From: Paenisporosarcina quisquiliarum_A
GTDB lineage: Bacteria; Bacillota; Bacilli; Bacillales_A; Planococcaceae
Direction of reading: 5' to 3'
Assembly (NCBI RefSeq): GCF_043641925.1
Contig: NZ_JBHZRU010000004.1
Location: 62,001-126,000, forward strand
Length of the DNA: 64,000 bases
In this document: piece by piece, positions 34,412-43,383 of the stretch
Layout of the letters: every line of letters begins with the position of its first letter
How positions within the stretch are numbered: position 1 is the first letter of the stretch
The notes under the pieces: model-generated
What the model saw: the letters and a program-made list of their open reading frames with translations, nothing else
Told to the model about the DNA's origin: nothing
The model's database searches: none
Program-made: the position numbers and the translations under genes

Positions 34412-34441
34412 AAAGAGAGCGACTCATCTGCTCTCTTTTTC
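34412..34441 (+). terminator. Terminator inside the hflX leader
   Basis: AAAGAGAGC pairs with GCTCTCTTT, nine-base loop, followed by T residues. It lies between the leader peptide and hflX, with no gene ending before it. Confidence 0.85.
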
Positions 34442-34510
34442 TATACTTATTTATTGGTAAAAAAAGGGTGATCGATTTTCTCTCAGCAGATTCAAGAGGA
34501 GGACGAATGA

Positions 34511-35782
34511 ATGGATGAGTTAAACGAACGCGCCATTATTGTTGGTGTTAATTTAAAAAAAGACGAGCATTTTGAATATGGGTTAGAGGAATTGCACAAT
34601 TTAGCTGAAGCATTAAATGTCGAGGTTGTTGGAGAAGTGACTCAAAACTTAGATCGAGTGAATCCTGCAACGTATGTAGGGAAAGGGAAAATGGAAGAAA
34701 TTCAAGCATTTTTTGAAGAGGCTGATGCTAATTTAGTTATTTTCAATGATGAGCTTTCTCCATCTCAAATTCGTAATTTAGAAGCAACGCTTGAGTGTAA
34801 AGTGATTGATCGAACGATGTTGATACTCGATATATTTGCGCGGAGGGCTAAGTCAAAAGAAGCGCAAATGCAGGTAGAGTTAGCTCAATTGCAGTACATG
34901 CTTCCACGATTAGTCGGATTACGGGCCTCTTTAGGTCGACAAGGCGGAGGCACAGGTGGCGGATTTAAAAACAGAGGTGCTGGTGAAACAAAACTAGAAC
35001 TCGATCGCCGAAAAATTGAAGATCAAATCGCCAAACTTCGTCGTGATTTAGAACATGTAAAAGATCAACGAGACACTCAGCGAAAGCAACGTAAGAAAAA
35101 TGAAGTGCCAGTCGTTTCAATTGTTGGTTATACAAATGCTGGGAAATCTACGATAATGAATCGTTTGCTAACAAAAACAGGTCAAATTGATGACAAACAA
35201 GTATTTGAAAAAGATATGCTTTTTGCAACGCTTGAAACATCTGTGCGCCAAATTCGATTGCCAGATCAAAAGGAATTTTTGTTAACAGATACAGTAGGAT
35301 TCGTTAGTAAGCTTCCGACCCATCTTGTGAAGGCATTCCGCTCCACACTGGAAGAAGCAAGAGAAGCTGACTTGTTGCTCCATGTTGTAGACGTTTCAAA
35401 TGATGAACACCGCTACATGATGCAAGTAACGAACGAAACTCTTCAGGCGGTGGGTGTTGAAAATGTACCTACACTTGATGTGTTTAATAAATCGGATTTA
35501 GCAGGTTTAAATTACCCTCATGTAAGCGGAAATAATATTTGGATTTCTGCTAAAGAGAGTGTGGGATTAGACGAATTACTCGATATGATTCGTGCGAATA
35601 TTTTTGGTGATTATAAGACATGTCGAATGTTAATTCCTTATGAACGCGGTGATGTAGTGTCTTATCTTAATGACCAAGCATCTGTTCAATCCTCGGAATA
35701 TGAGGAAGATGGAACGTTAATGAAAGTGGAATTAAAGCAGGCCGATTATGATCGCTACCAAGAATTTGTTTTAGGTAAGTAA
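34511..35782 (+). CDS. hflX: Ribosome-associated GTPase HflX
   Basis: A 423-residue HflX. The N-terminal HflX domain (about 1-180) ends in a Gly-rich RQGGGTGGGFKNRGAGETKLE segment and a coiled helix. The GTPase domain has G1 GYTNAGKST near residue 205, G3 DTVGF near 260 and NKSD near 325. HflX splits stalled or heat-damaged 70S ribosomes and, in Gram-positives, contributes to macrolide and lincosamide tolerance. AGGAGG precedes the ATG by eight bases. Expression is probably set by the attenuator upstream. Confidence 0.95.
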   Translation: MDELNERAIIVGVNLKKDEHFEYGLEELHNLAEALNVEVVGEVTQNLDRVNPATYVGKGKMEEIQAFFEEADANLVIFNDELSPSQIRNLEATLECKVIDRTMLILDIFARRAKSKEAQMQVELAQLQYMLPRLVGLRASLGRQGGGTGGGFKNRGAGETKLELDRRKIEDQIAKLRRDLEHVKDQRDTQRKQRKKNEVPVVSIVGYTNAGKSTIMNRLLTKTGQIDDKQVFEKDMLFATLETSVRQIRLPDQKEFLLTDTVGFVSKLPTHLVKAFRSTLEEAREADLLLHVVDVSNDEHRYMMQVTNETLQAVGVENVPTLDVFNKSDLAGLNYPHVSGNNIWISAKESVGLDELLDMIRANIFGDYKTCRMLIPYERGDVVSYLNDQASVQSSEYEEDGTLMKVELKQADYDRYQEFVLGK

Positions 35783-35785
35783 ATA

Positions 35786-35823
35786 AACGCATGGCCCGAT
35801 TTCATCGGCCATGCGTTTTTGTA
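35786..35823. terminator. Bidirectional terminator after hflX
   Basis: AACGCATGGCC pairs with GGCCATGCGTT, extended by CGAT/ATCG with one bulge; T run on the plus strand. Convergent genes flank it. Confidence 0.88.
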
Positions 35824-35834
35824 TGCATTGAATT

Positions 35835-37553
35835 TTAAATTTGTTCAAACTGGATATTATGAAGACGAGCGAATATGCCGTCTGCTTCTACTAAGTCTGA
35901 GTAAGATCCATCTTCAACAATGCCTTCTTTTGTAACGACGATTACACGATCCGCATTTCGAATAGTGGCTAATCGATGAGCGATTATTAGAGTCGTTCGA
36001 TTTTCTGCTAGTTCGGTTAGGGATTGCTGAATAATTTTCTCTGTCTCAGTATCTAAAGCAGAGGTTGCCTCATCCAAAATTAATATTGGCGGGTTTTTCA
36101 GGAACATTCGTGCAATAGCTAATCGTTGTTTTTGTCCACCTGAAAGTTTTAAGCCGCGCTCACCAATTTGAGTTTCGTATCCTTCAGGAAGTTCAGAAAT
36201 GAATTCTTCTAAGTGCGCTTTTCTTGCTGCTTCCATAATTTCTTCAGGTGAAGCATCTTTTTTACCATAGGCAATATTTTCTTGTATAGTGCCTGTAAAT
36301 AGGAAGACGTCTTGCTGAACAATTCCAATCTGCGAGCGAAGGGAATGCTTGGTCATATCACGAATATCCAGACCATCAATGCTGATGGATCCTTCATTGA
36401 CATCATAAAAACGCGGGATTAATGAACAAATGGTCGTCTTTCCTGCTCCTGAAGGACCTACAAATGCAACCGTTTCTCCAGCTTTTACTTGTAGGTTAAT
36501 GTCAGAAAGGACAGTTTGGTGCTGATCATAACTAAAATGCACATCGTCAAAGGAAATATTTCCTTGCAAATGATTCACTTTGTGAGCATTCTGACGATCC
36601 ACAATTTCAGGAGCTTGATCAATTAAATCCAGGAATCGTCTGAATCCAGCCATTCCTTTTGGGTAAAGTTCAAGTAACGCACTAATTTTATCCACTGGTT
36701 TTATTAATACATTAATAAATAAAACAAAACTAACGAGTTCACCGTATGATAAACGGTCATTCACTAAGAACCATGCGCCAACGACCAAAACTACGAGTGT
36801 CATTAGACGGGTCATCATGAAAATACTCGAATGAGTGCCTGCCATTACTTTATAGGCAACTAACTTGGCCAATCTAAATTGACCATTATCTTTTCGAAAG
36901 CGTTGAATTTCAAATTCTTCGTTTGTAAAAGACTGAACAACACGAACTCCGGAAACACTATCTTCAACTCGCCCATTTACATCTGCAATTTTTATGTACA
37001 TATTCTTCCATGCATTATTCATTTTAATATTACTGAACGTAACCAATAGAATTAGGAAAGGAATCATAATAATGGCGATAATGGCAAGCTCGGGATTGAT
37101 ATTGTACATAATCGCGAAGGCACCGATAAAGGTCATGATGGCAATGAAAAAGTCTTCAGGACCATGGTGTGCTAGTTCGCCAATATCAAATAAATCATTG
37201 GTAATCCGACTCATGACATGACCAGTTTTTGTATTGTCAAAAAAGCGGAATGATTGTCTTTGTACATGAGTGAACAACTGCTCTCTCATATCGGTTTCGA
37301 TATTAATACCTAGCTTGTGACCAAGATAACTGACGATATATTGTAAAAACGTACTTATTAAGTAAACGAGAAGTAGTAACACACTGACAGTAACAATTGT
37401 GCCCCAATCTTTAGTTGGAAGCAGTGTATCAATAAACCACTGGACAGCTAATGGAAAAGCGAGCTCCAAAATGGCTACGACAATAGCGCTGGTAAAGTCG
37501 ATGATAAATAACCTTCGATGGGGACGATAGTAAGAAAAGAATTTCGATATCAT
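35835..37553 (-). CDS. ABC transporter, fused permease and ATPase (exporter)
   Basis: A 572-residue half-transporter. Residues 1-310 form the six-helix type I exporter membrane domain; residues 330-572 the ATPase with Walker A GPSGAGKTT near 367, signature LSGGQKQR near 470, Walker B ILILDEATSALD near 490 and the H-loop IIAHRLAT near 525. It should function as a homodimer, exporting lipids or drugs. The start at 37553 (AAGGAGA upstream) is preferred over the longer frame to 37631. It resembles YfiB/YgaD-type multidrug exporters. Confidence 0.92.
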   Translation of the reverse strand: MISKFFSYYRPHRRLFIIDFTSAIVVAILELAFPLAVQWFIDTLLPTKDWGTIVTVSVLLLLVYLISTFLQYIVSYLGHKLGINIETDMREQLFTHVQRQSFRFFDNTKTGHVMSRITNDLFDIGELAHHGPEDFFIAIMTFIGAFAIMYNINPELAIIAIIMIPFLILLVTFSNIKMNNAWKNMYIKIADVNGRVEDSVSGVRVVQSFTNEEFEIQRFRKDNGQFRLAKLVAYKVMAGTHSSIFMMTRLMTLVVLVVGAWFLVNDRLSYGELVSFVLFINVLIKPVDKISALLELYPKGMAGFRRFLDLIDQAPEIVDRQNAHKVNHLQGNISFDDVHFSYDQHQTVLSDINLQVKAGETVAFVGPSGAGKTTICSLIPRFYDVNEGSISIDGLDIRDMTKHSLRSQIGIVQQDVFLFTGTIQENIAYGKKDASPEEIMEAARKAHLEEFISELPEGYETQIGERGLKLSGGQKQRLAIARMFLKNPPILILDEATSALDTETEKIIQQSLTELAENRTTLIIAHRLATIRNADRVIVVTKEGIVEDGSYSDLVEADGIFARLHNIQFEQI

Positions 37554-37735
37554 GAGAGTTCTCCTTGGTGATTTGATACAAAGAATTATAACTGAAAAAT
37601 TTCTATAAAACGAATAGAAGCTTCTAAACACGAAAGAAAGTGAGTTATTTCAAGGCTCGAAGGTTTTTTGACAAATAAAAAAGGGAAGTATACACTGTTA
37701 AAGTTATTCTAAAATAGAGGAAAGAAGGATGTAAC

Positions 37736-39223
37736 ATGATTACAAAACAAGATATCGTCCAATCAGTTCCTCAAAAAGGATTTTTTGGACATCCTAAAGG
37801 CTTGCTTAGTTTATTCTTCACTGAATTTTGGGAGCGTTTTTCGTACTACGGTATGCGTGCGATCTTGCTCTACTATATGTACTATGAGCTAAATCAAGGC
37901 GGCTTAAATTTAGAGCAATCTACTGCAAACTCCATTATGGCGGTATACGGGTCACTCGTTTACATGTCTGGGATTATTGGTGGATGGATTGCTGACCGAT
38001 TATTCGGTACAACGAAAACCGTATTTTATGGTGGTATAGCAATTATGCTTGGCCATGCTGTATTAGCATTACCAGGCGGATTAACTACTCTCTTTATCTC
38101 GATGGCATTAATCATTATCGGTACAGGTTTATTAAAACCTAATATCTCGAGTATTGTTGGTGATTTATATTCTGATAACGATGTTCGTCGTGATTCAGGG
38201 TTCAGTATTTTCTACATGGGTATCAACATGGGTGCATTTCTTGCGCCATTAATTGTCGGAACAATTGGATTAAACTATAACTTCCACCTTGGATTTGGAC
38301 TCGCTGCTATTGGTATGTTCTTTGGATTAGTTGTCTTTATGGTGACGAAAAAGAAATATCTTGGTTTGGCAGGATCATATGTACCGAATCCTCTTGCTAA
38401 GGAAGATAGAAAGAAAGTATTTTCTAGAATTTTCATCGGTTTTGCGATTGTCTTACTAATTGGTTATTTCTTAATTCAACAAGGCATCATGACCATTGAT
38501 TTGTTTACGATGATTGTATCGATTTTAGGTATTGTCATTCCAACGATTTTCTTCATTGTTATGTACCGTAGTTCTAAAACGAATGCAGATGAGAAGTCTC
38601 GTGTTCTTGCGTACATTCCATTATTTATTTCAGCTATGGTCTTTTGGGCAATTGCTGAGCAAGGATCCATTATTTTGGCTCAATATGCAGACCAACGTAC
38701 AGATTTAACAATTGGTTCTTGGGAGATTTCACCTGCCTGGTTCCAATCATTGAATCCACTATTCATCATTGCATTTGCTCCACTATTTGCATGGCTATGG
38801 GTTCGTTTAGGTGAAAGACAGCCATCTACACCTAAAAAGTTTGCACTAGGACTATTCTTTGCTGGAACTTCATTTTTAGTTATGATTATTCCTGCGTACT
38901 TAAACGGAACGGATACATTGGTTAGTCCGTATTGGTTAGTATTAAGCTTCTTCCTAGTAGTTATGGGTGAATTATTATTATCTCCAGTTGGATTATCTGC
39001 AACAACAAAACTTGCGCCTGGAGCGTTTGCAGCTCAAACAATGAGTCTATGGTTCTTAACGAGTGCTGCTGCGCAAGCAATCAATGCACAGGTAGTTAAG
39101 TTGTACAATCCTGAAACTGAAATTATGTACTTTGGTGTGATTGGTGCCATTGCAATTGTTCTGGCACTGGTTCTATTCTTATCAGCTCCGATCATTCAAC
39201 GTTACATGCGTGGCGTTAGATAA
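37736..39223 (+). CDS. dtpT: POT-family peptide transporter
   Basis: A 495-residue proton-dependent oligopeptide transporter with about 14 transmembrane segments. The N-terminal FFTEFWERFSYYGMRAILLYYM carries the E-x-x-E-R-F-x-Y-Y-G signature that binds protons and peptide. GGWIADRLFGT and the FYMGINMGAFLAPL helix are also typical. It takes up di- and tripeptides. AGGATG lies before the ATG. A long terminator follows. Confidence 0.94.
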   Translation: MITKQDIVQSVPQKGFFGHPKGLLSLFFTEFWERFSYYGMRAILLYYMYYELNQGGLNLEQSTANSIMAVYGSLVYMSGIIGGWIADRLFGTTKTVFYGGIAIMLGHAVLALPGGLTTLFISMALIIIGTGLLKPNISSIVGDLYSDNDVRRDSGFSIFYMGINMGAFLAPLIVGTIGLNYNFHLGFGLAAIGMFFGLVVFMVTKKKYLGLAGSYVPNPLAKEDRKKVFSRIFIGFAIVLLIGYFLIQQGIMTIDLFTMIVSILGIVIPTIFFIVMYRSSKTNADEKSRVLAYIPLFISAMVFWAIAEQGSIILAQYADQRTDLTIGSWEISPAWFQSLNPLFIIAFAPLFAWLWVRLGERQPSTPKKFALGLFFAGTSFLVMIIPAYLNGTDTLVSPYWLVLSFFLVVMGELLLSPVGLSATTKLAPGAFAAQTMSLWFLTSAAAQAINAQVVKLYNPETEIMYFGVIGAIAIVLALVLFLSAPIIQRYMRGVR

Positions 39224-39230
39224 TTAATAC

Positions 39231-39288
39231 AAAAAGAGGCTTTCCAATTAGTCATTGAAATCAGACTAATTGGAAGCCTCTTTTTTAC
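39231..39288 (+). terminator. Terminator after peptide transporter
   Basis: AAAGAGGCTTTCCAATTAGTC pairs with GACTAATTGGAAGCCTCTTT; about 17-base loop, T run. Confidence 0.92.
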
Positions 39289-39464
39289 GACCTATAAGTT
39301 CATTCGATCGTTTTTTCTTTATTTCTAAACAAATTTACCTATAACTAGCAAGTAATTATTACCTAAAAATTCCCTTTCCTCCATAAAAAAATTCCAATTG
39401 AAACCTTTTCAATGTAAACTCGTAAACATAAGAACATGAATTGAAAGGATCGGTGAATATCGTG

Positions 39465-40322
39465 ATGAAAAAATGGTCGATGCTTCTAGCTGTCACAACT
39501 TTATCATTCGGGTTAGTGGCATGTAATGATACAGCAACCCCCACTCCGGGCACAAAAACCGAACAAACAAGTAATTTAACTCTACAAGATGTTTTTAAGA
39601 AATCTATGGAGCAATCTGAAAGTATCAAAAGTTTAAGCGCATACATCGATATGACACAACTAATTGAAGTGCCATCACAAGAAATTTCGATGGAAACGAC
39701 TTCCAAAATGGATATGGATATGGTGATTGAACCTTTAAGTTTATATCAAAAAGGAACAACATCGATGACTATGCCAGGCATGCCATCATCTGAACAAGCG
39801 GATGATATGAAAATGGAAAGCTATATGACAGAGCAAGGATTCTATATGTTTGATAGCATGTCAAACCAATGGACGAAATTGCCCTCAGATATGTATGAGC
39901 AAATTATGTCAATGTCTCAAAAGCAAGCAGATCCTGCCAAACAGTTAAAAGACTTAGAAGCATTCAAAGATGACTTTACATTTGAACAAACTGATTCATC
40001 TTATGTGTTAAAGCTTGCAGCTTCAGGTGATAAATTTAATGAATTAATTCAAAAGCAGTTAGCCGAGACAATGCCAGACATGATGGTGGAAGAACAAGAA
40101 CTCTTAAAAGAGATGAATATCGAAAAAGTAAACTATGAAATATTTATCGATAAAGAAACATTTAATACAACAGCCTTAAATATGATTATGGATATGACGA
40201 TGGTGGTTGAAGGGGAAGAGATGAAGTTGGCTCAAAATCTTAAATCTACCTATAGTAAGTACAATGAAGTTGAGAAAATAGAAATTCCGCAAGAAATTAT
40301 CGATAATGCTCAGGAAATGTAA
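39465..40322 (+). CDS. DUF6612-like lipoprotein
   Basis: A 285-residue lipoprotein with the signal peptide ending in the lipobox LVAC. The mature part begins with a Thr/Pro-rich linker and then a LolA/LppX-like fold pattern typical of DUF6612 proteins (SIKSLSAYIDMTQ, METTSKMDMDM, YMTEQGFYMFDSMSNQWTKL). It is Met-rich. Such proteins may bind lipids or hydrophobic ligands at the cell surface; the function is unknown. The ATG at 39465 follows GGTGA; a GTG directly before it is an alternative. Confidence 0.75.
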   Translation: MKKWSMLLAVTTLSFGLVACNDTATPTPGTKTEQTSNLTLQDVFKKSMEQSESIKSLSAYIDMTQLIEVPSQEISMETTSKMDMDMVIEPLSLYQKGTTSMTMPGMPSSEQADDMKMESYMTEQGFYMFDSMSNQWTKLPSDMYEQIMSMSQKQADPAKQLKDLEAFKDDFTFEQTDSSYVLKLAASGDKFNELIQKQLAETMPDMMVEEQELLKEMNIEKVNYEIFIDKETFNTTALNMIMDMTMVVEGEEMKLAQNLKSTYSKYNEVEKIEIPQEIIDNAQEM

Positions 40323-40327
40323 TAAAA

Positions 40328-40360
40328 CAGGCCGTCTAAGAATATCTTAGACGGCCTGAT
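40328..40360. terminator. Bidirectional terminator
   Basis: Thirteen-base perfect stem CAGGCCGTCTAAG / CTTAGACGGCCTG with loop AATAT, between convergent genes. Confidence 0.9.
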
Positions 40361-40390
40361 CTTTATTATTCGTACTTGGTATATTAACTT

Positions 40391-40735
40391 TTAATAAGTA
40401 AATCCAGCAGGTGAGTTTTTAACGACTACCACTACTTTGTTTTGATCTAGTTTTTGTTCCAACTGTTCTGATTCGGATTTAGAAAATCCTAACTCCTCGA
40501 ATTGGGCACGAAGTTCGTCACCTTTTTTACGGAAAACATTAGCAATCGAAGTACCTAAACCTTGTTCCGTAATACCAACTGTGTTCGCATCTGCCATTTC
40601 TGCAACTTGACTTGTTCGGTGATCTTCATGAGTAAGGACATAAATATCGTCTTCTAGTACACCTTTAGCTTTAATTTCTTGAATTCCGCGAATAGCTTCT
40701 TCATCCGTTAAATACTCTTTATAGGTAACACTCAT
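40391..40735 (-). CDS. General stress protein 17M-like (YflT domain)
   Basis: A 114-residue soluble protein. The N-terminal region resembles the YflT domain of general stress protein 17M: an about 35-residue EEAIRGIQEIKAKGVLEDDIYVLTH strand-helix-strand unit, followed by a hydrophilic helical tail with KSESEQLEQKL. AAGGAGG precedes the ATG at 40735; the longer frame to 40753 starts before that site. A probable sigma-B promoter upstream agrees with the general stress role. Confidence 0.85.
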   Translation of the reverse strand: MSVTYKEYLTDEEAIRGIQEIKAKGVLEDDIYVLTHEDHRTSQVAEMADANTVGITEQGLGTSIANVFRKKGDELRAQFEELGFSKSESEQLEQKLDQNKVVVVVKNSPAGFTY

Positions 40736-40779
40736 TTTAAATTCCTCCTTCAAATCATTTGCTCTGACACGATACTACT

Positions 40780-40804
40780 TTACCTCTCTGGACAAAATTT
40801 AAAC
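40780..40804 (-). promoter_or_regulatory. Probable sigma-B promoter
   Basis: On the minus strand: GTTTAA (40799-40804), 13 bases, AGGTAA (40780-40785). The -35 box is consensus; the -10 box keeps four of six consensus positions. It lies 45 bases before the general stress gene. Confidence 0.6.
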
Positions 40805-40908
40805 GAAATTAGTTGAATTTCGAACGAAAGTCACATGTTTTCGACCTAGTATCAAAATGATTTTATAAAAATATGCTAGAATAATTGAACGTAAGGAGGT
40901 AGATTCGA

Positions 40909-41529
40909 TTGAAGAAATGGTTTTTTTCTTTAGGGATTATTACGTTTATTGGCTTTGTCCTCTTGTTTTTTAATTTCACACATGAAGAAATGGTTAAATT
41001 TGATGCAGAACTAAGTGAAGCCTTCATTGGGAATGAATTCGTTCGATTTTTCCATCATATTGGAGAACCTTATTGGATTGCATCAGCGACTCTATTATTA
41101 GTGCTTTTTCTGCTATTTCGACGTAATAATTATCGTGGCATGCTCTTTGTTTTGTTTTCTGTAGGTGGAGGCAACCTTTTAAATCATTTATTAAAAGAGT
41201 GGATTCAACGTGTTCGACCGGATATGCCTCATCAGTTAACGAGTTTTAGTTTTCCATCTAATCATGCGATGGTTGGATTATTATATTTATTTACATATGC
41301 GTATTTTATGACAGAAAATCACGCTTCTTTAAAATGGCGAATTGGCGTATGGATAAGTGCCATTACGCTCACATTATTGGTAGGACTTTCTCGTATAGCA
41401 GGGAATAATCATTATGGTACGGATGTTTTGGCAGGTTGGATGATAGGTTATTCATTTTTCATTATCGTTGTCATTTGGTATGAATGGCGCACTCGAATGA
41501 TGAATAAACGAAAGCCAATAGCAGATTAA
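40909..41529 (+). CDS. PAP2 family membrane phosphatase
   Basis: A 206-residue integral membrane phosphatase with five or six transmembrane segments. The three PAP2 motifs are present: KEWIQRVRP near residue 100, PSNHAM near 119 and SRIAGNNHYGTDVLAGW near 163. Family members dephosphorylate lipid phosphates such as undecaprenyl pyrophosphate or phosphatidylglycerol phosphate. The start codon is TTG at 40909, with AAGGAGG upstream. Confidence 0.92.
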   Translation: MKKWFFSLGIITFIGFVLLFFNFTHEEMVKFDAELSEAFIGNEFVRFFHHIGEPYWIASATLLLVLFLLFRRNNYRGMLFVLFSVGGGNLLNHLLKEWIQRVRPDMPHQLTSFSFPSNHAMVGLLYLFTYAYFMTENHASLKWRIGVWISAITLTLLVGLSRIAGNNHYGTDVLAGWMIGYSFFIIVVIWYEWRTRMMNKRKPIAD

Positions 41530-41530
41530 T

Positions 41531-41567
41531 CAAGTCTTACGTTGAATTTTGACGTAAGGCTTTTTAT
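41531..41567 (+). terminator. Terminator after PAP2 gene
   Basis: AAGTCTTACGT pairs with ACGTAAGGCTT (one wobble), loop about nine bases, T run. Confidence 0.82.
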
Positions 41568-41627
41568 TTCTCTATTTTCGGGTATAGATTGATTGAATAC
41601 CGAATTCGTTGAAAGGGTGTTGATTGC

Positions 41628-42287
41628 ATGATTTCGATTACGGACGATCTTGAAGAACTTGGTAGACAACGAATAAATGGGTTTGATGTGCAAGGTTTTG
41701 TTCGAAGTTATGGTCCTTACAACCCTTCTTTAATGTTAATAGGAGAAGCACCTGGTGAAAATGAAATCGATACAGGAATCCCGTTTACAGGACGTGCTGG
41801 AAAAGAGTTAATGAAATCATTGGCGAGTATCGGTTTAAGTCGAGAAGATGTATATATAACGTCTAGTGTTAGAAGTCGGCCGTTTAAATGGGGAACTAAA
41901 AAAGAACGAGATGGAACTCTTGTTAAAAGAACGTATAATCGCGCACCGAAAGGACCTGAAATATTAGCGCATGCACCATTGTTAGATTATGAAATCAAAC
42001 ATGTCCAACCTCAACTTATTGTCACTTTAGGAACAATCGGTCTACAACGACTGCTTGGAAAGCAAGCCAAGGTTACAGAATTACATGGACAAAAATTAGA
42101 GAGATCGATTCAATATTTAAAAACACTTGATGATGATGGTTATAGTTGGACGCAAGAAGACTATGCTATTGTTCCAACGTTCCATCCAGCTTCCATATTT
42201 TACAGACCATCATTAAGGGATTTACTTGAAGAAGATTGGCAACAAATCGGTGAGTATTTAAAGGAAATCAACGATAAGAAGTCTTAG
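41628..42287 (+). CDS. Uracil-DNA glycosylase superfamily protein (family 4-like)
   Basis: A 219-residue protein. Motif A is LIGEAPGENEIDTGIPFTGRAG near residue 37 and motif B is VPTFHPASIFYRP near 185, the two catalytic loops of family 4/5-type uracil-DNA glycosylases. The translation contains no cysteine, so the iron-sulfur cluster found in classical family 4 enzymes cannot be present. It probably excises uracil or a related lesion, but activity is unproven. The ATG at 41628 follows AAAGGGTG. Confidence 0.85.
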   Translation: MISITDDLEELGRQRINGFDVQGFVRSYGPYNPSLMLIGEAPGENEIDTGIPFTGRAGKELMKSLASIGLSREDVYITSSVRSRPFKWGTKKERDGTLVKRTYNRAPKGPEILAHAPLLDYEIKHVQPQLIVTLGTIGLQRLLGKQAKVTELHGQKLERSIQYLKTLDDDGYSWTQEDYAIVPTFHPASIFYRPSLRDLLEEDWQQIGEYLKEINDKKS

Positions 42288-42375
42288 TAATTATTCTCCA
42301 AACCAAAAGAAGTTGTGTTAAGGAAACTTTTCTCATACAATAAGTCCAATAGATAGTATAGAAAGTAGTGGGATT

Positions 42376-43185
42376 ATGGACGGGAATGTATTATTTGCAC
42401 TTGCCTTAACGTTGTTTGCGGGACTAGCAACGGGTATAGGAAGTCTGCTTGCATTTGTAACGAAGCGAACGAACACAAAATTTCTATCTTTAGCACTTGG
42501 TTTCTCAGCAGGTGTCATGATTTATGTGTCAATGATTGAAATATTTGTGAAAGCAAAAGACTCATTAGTAGATGAGCTTGGCTCTACTCAAGGATATTGG
42601 TTGACCGTTATTGGATTCTTTAGTGGGATATTAGTCATCGCATTAATTGATAAATTATTACCTAAATCTACGAATCCTCATGAAGTCAAAGGCGTAGAAG
42701 AAATGGATATTAAGCCTACCAATGATGAATATACGAAACTGATGCGTATGGGAATATTCACCGCATTAGCCATAGGAATTCACAATTTTCCGGAAGGCAT
42801 CGCGACTTTTATTTCTGCTATGCAAGATCCTAATTTAGGAATTGCTATAGCAATAGCTGTTGCTATACATAATATTCCAGAAGGAATTGCAGTAGCGATC
42901 CCTATTTATTACGCAACAGGCAATCGAAAGAAAGCATTTAAATGGTCGTTTTTATCAGGGTTAGCAGAACCTGTAGGAGCGATTGTCGCCTTTTTGATAT
43001 TGATGCCTTTCCTCAATCCAGTTATGTTTGGGATGATTTTTGCTGCTGTTGCTGGAATTATGGTGTTCATTTCATTAGATGAGTTATTACCAGCGGCGCA
43101 AAAGTATGACGAAGCCCATCTTTCAATCTACGGTGTAGTGGGTGGGATGGCTGTTATGGCTTTGAGTTTATTATTATTAGCATAA
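42376..43185 (+). CDS. zupT: ZIP family metal transporter (ZupT-like)
   Basis: A 269-residue protein with eight transmembrane segments. The metal-binding helix pairs HNFPEGIATF (near residue 138) and HNIPEGIAVA (near 166) are diagnostic for the GufA/ZupT branch of ZIP transporters. The substrate is zinc or another divalent cation. The ribosome site before the ATG is weak (GTGGGATT). A clear Zur-type operator was not seen. A terminator follows. Confidence 0.92.
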   Translation: MDGNVLFALALTLFAGLATGIGSLLAFVTKRTNTKFLSLALGFSAGVMIYVSMIEIFVKAKDSLVDELGSTQGYWLTVIGFFSGILVIALIDKLLPKSTNPHEVKGVEEMDIKPTNDEYTKLMRMGIFTALAIGIHNFPEGIATFISAMQDPNLGIAIAIAVAIHNIPEGIAVAIPIYYATGNRKKAFKWSFLSGLAEPVGAIVAFLILMPFLNPVMFGMIFAAVAGIMVFISLDELLPAAQKYDEAHLSIYGVVGGMAVMALSLLLLA

Positions 43186-43190
43186 GGGAA

Positions 43191-43230
43191 AAGTGTGTTT
43201 CTAAGAGTTCAATTAGAAACACACTTTTTT
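43191..43230 (+). terminator. Terminator after zupT
   Basis: Fourteen-base perfect stem AAGTGTGTTTCTAA / TTAGAAACACACTT, eight-base loop, T run. Confidence 0.92.
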
Positions 43231-43306
43231 AGTTACATGAAAGTTAAAGTAATCGGATCTCAATTAAGAAAGTGCTTATCTTGTTTGAAAGCTTCTTCTT
43301 TCTCTA

Positions 43307-43371
43307 TTGCTAGAACGATCCTATACAACTATACTGATGTGTAAAGACAAATGATGACATGTGTCAAGACA
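43307..43371 (+). promoter_or_regulatory. Promoter with two tandem operator-like repeats before niaP
   Basis: Promoter TTGCTA (43307-43312), 17 bases, TATACT (43330-43335). Just downstream lie two near-identical 12-mers, TGTGTAAAGACA (43338-43349) and TGTGTCAAGACA (43360-43371), 22 bases apart start to start, so on the same DNA face. The position suits a repressor. The transporter gene suggests NiaR as the binder. Confidence 0.62.
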
Positions 43372-43383
43372 AGGGGAATGAGT

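Larger units (their letters stand above)
34292..34441 (+). promoter_or_regulatory. Attenuator leader of hflX
   Basis: The leader holds the 12-codon ORF, then stems ATTCCGAT (34306-34313) / ATCGGGAT (34365-34372), CTTTGC (34320-34325) / GCAAAG (34342-34347) and AACTGC/GCAGTT (34348-34362), and finally a terminator (34412-34441). Ribosome-mediated attenuation of hflX by translation inhibitors is known in Listeria; the layout here suggests the same principle. Confidence 0.65.
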
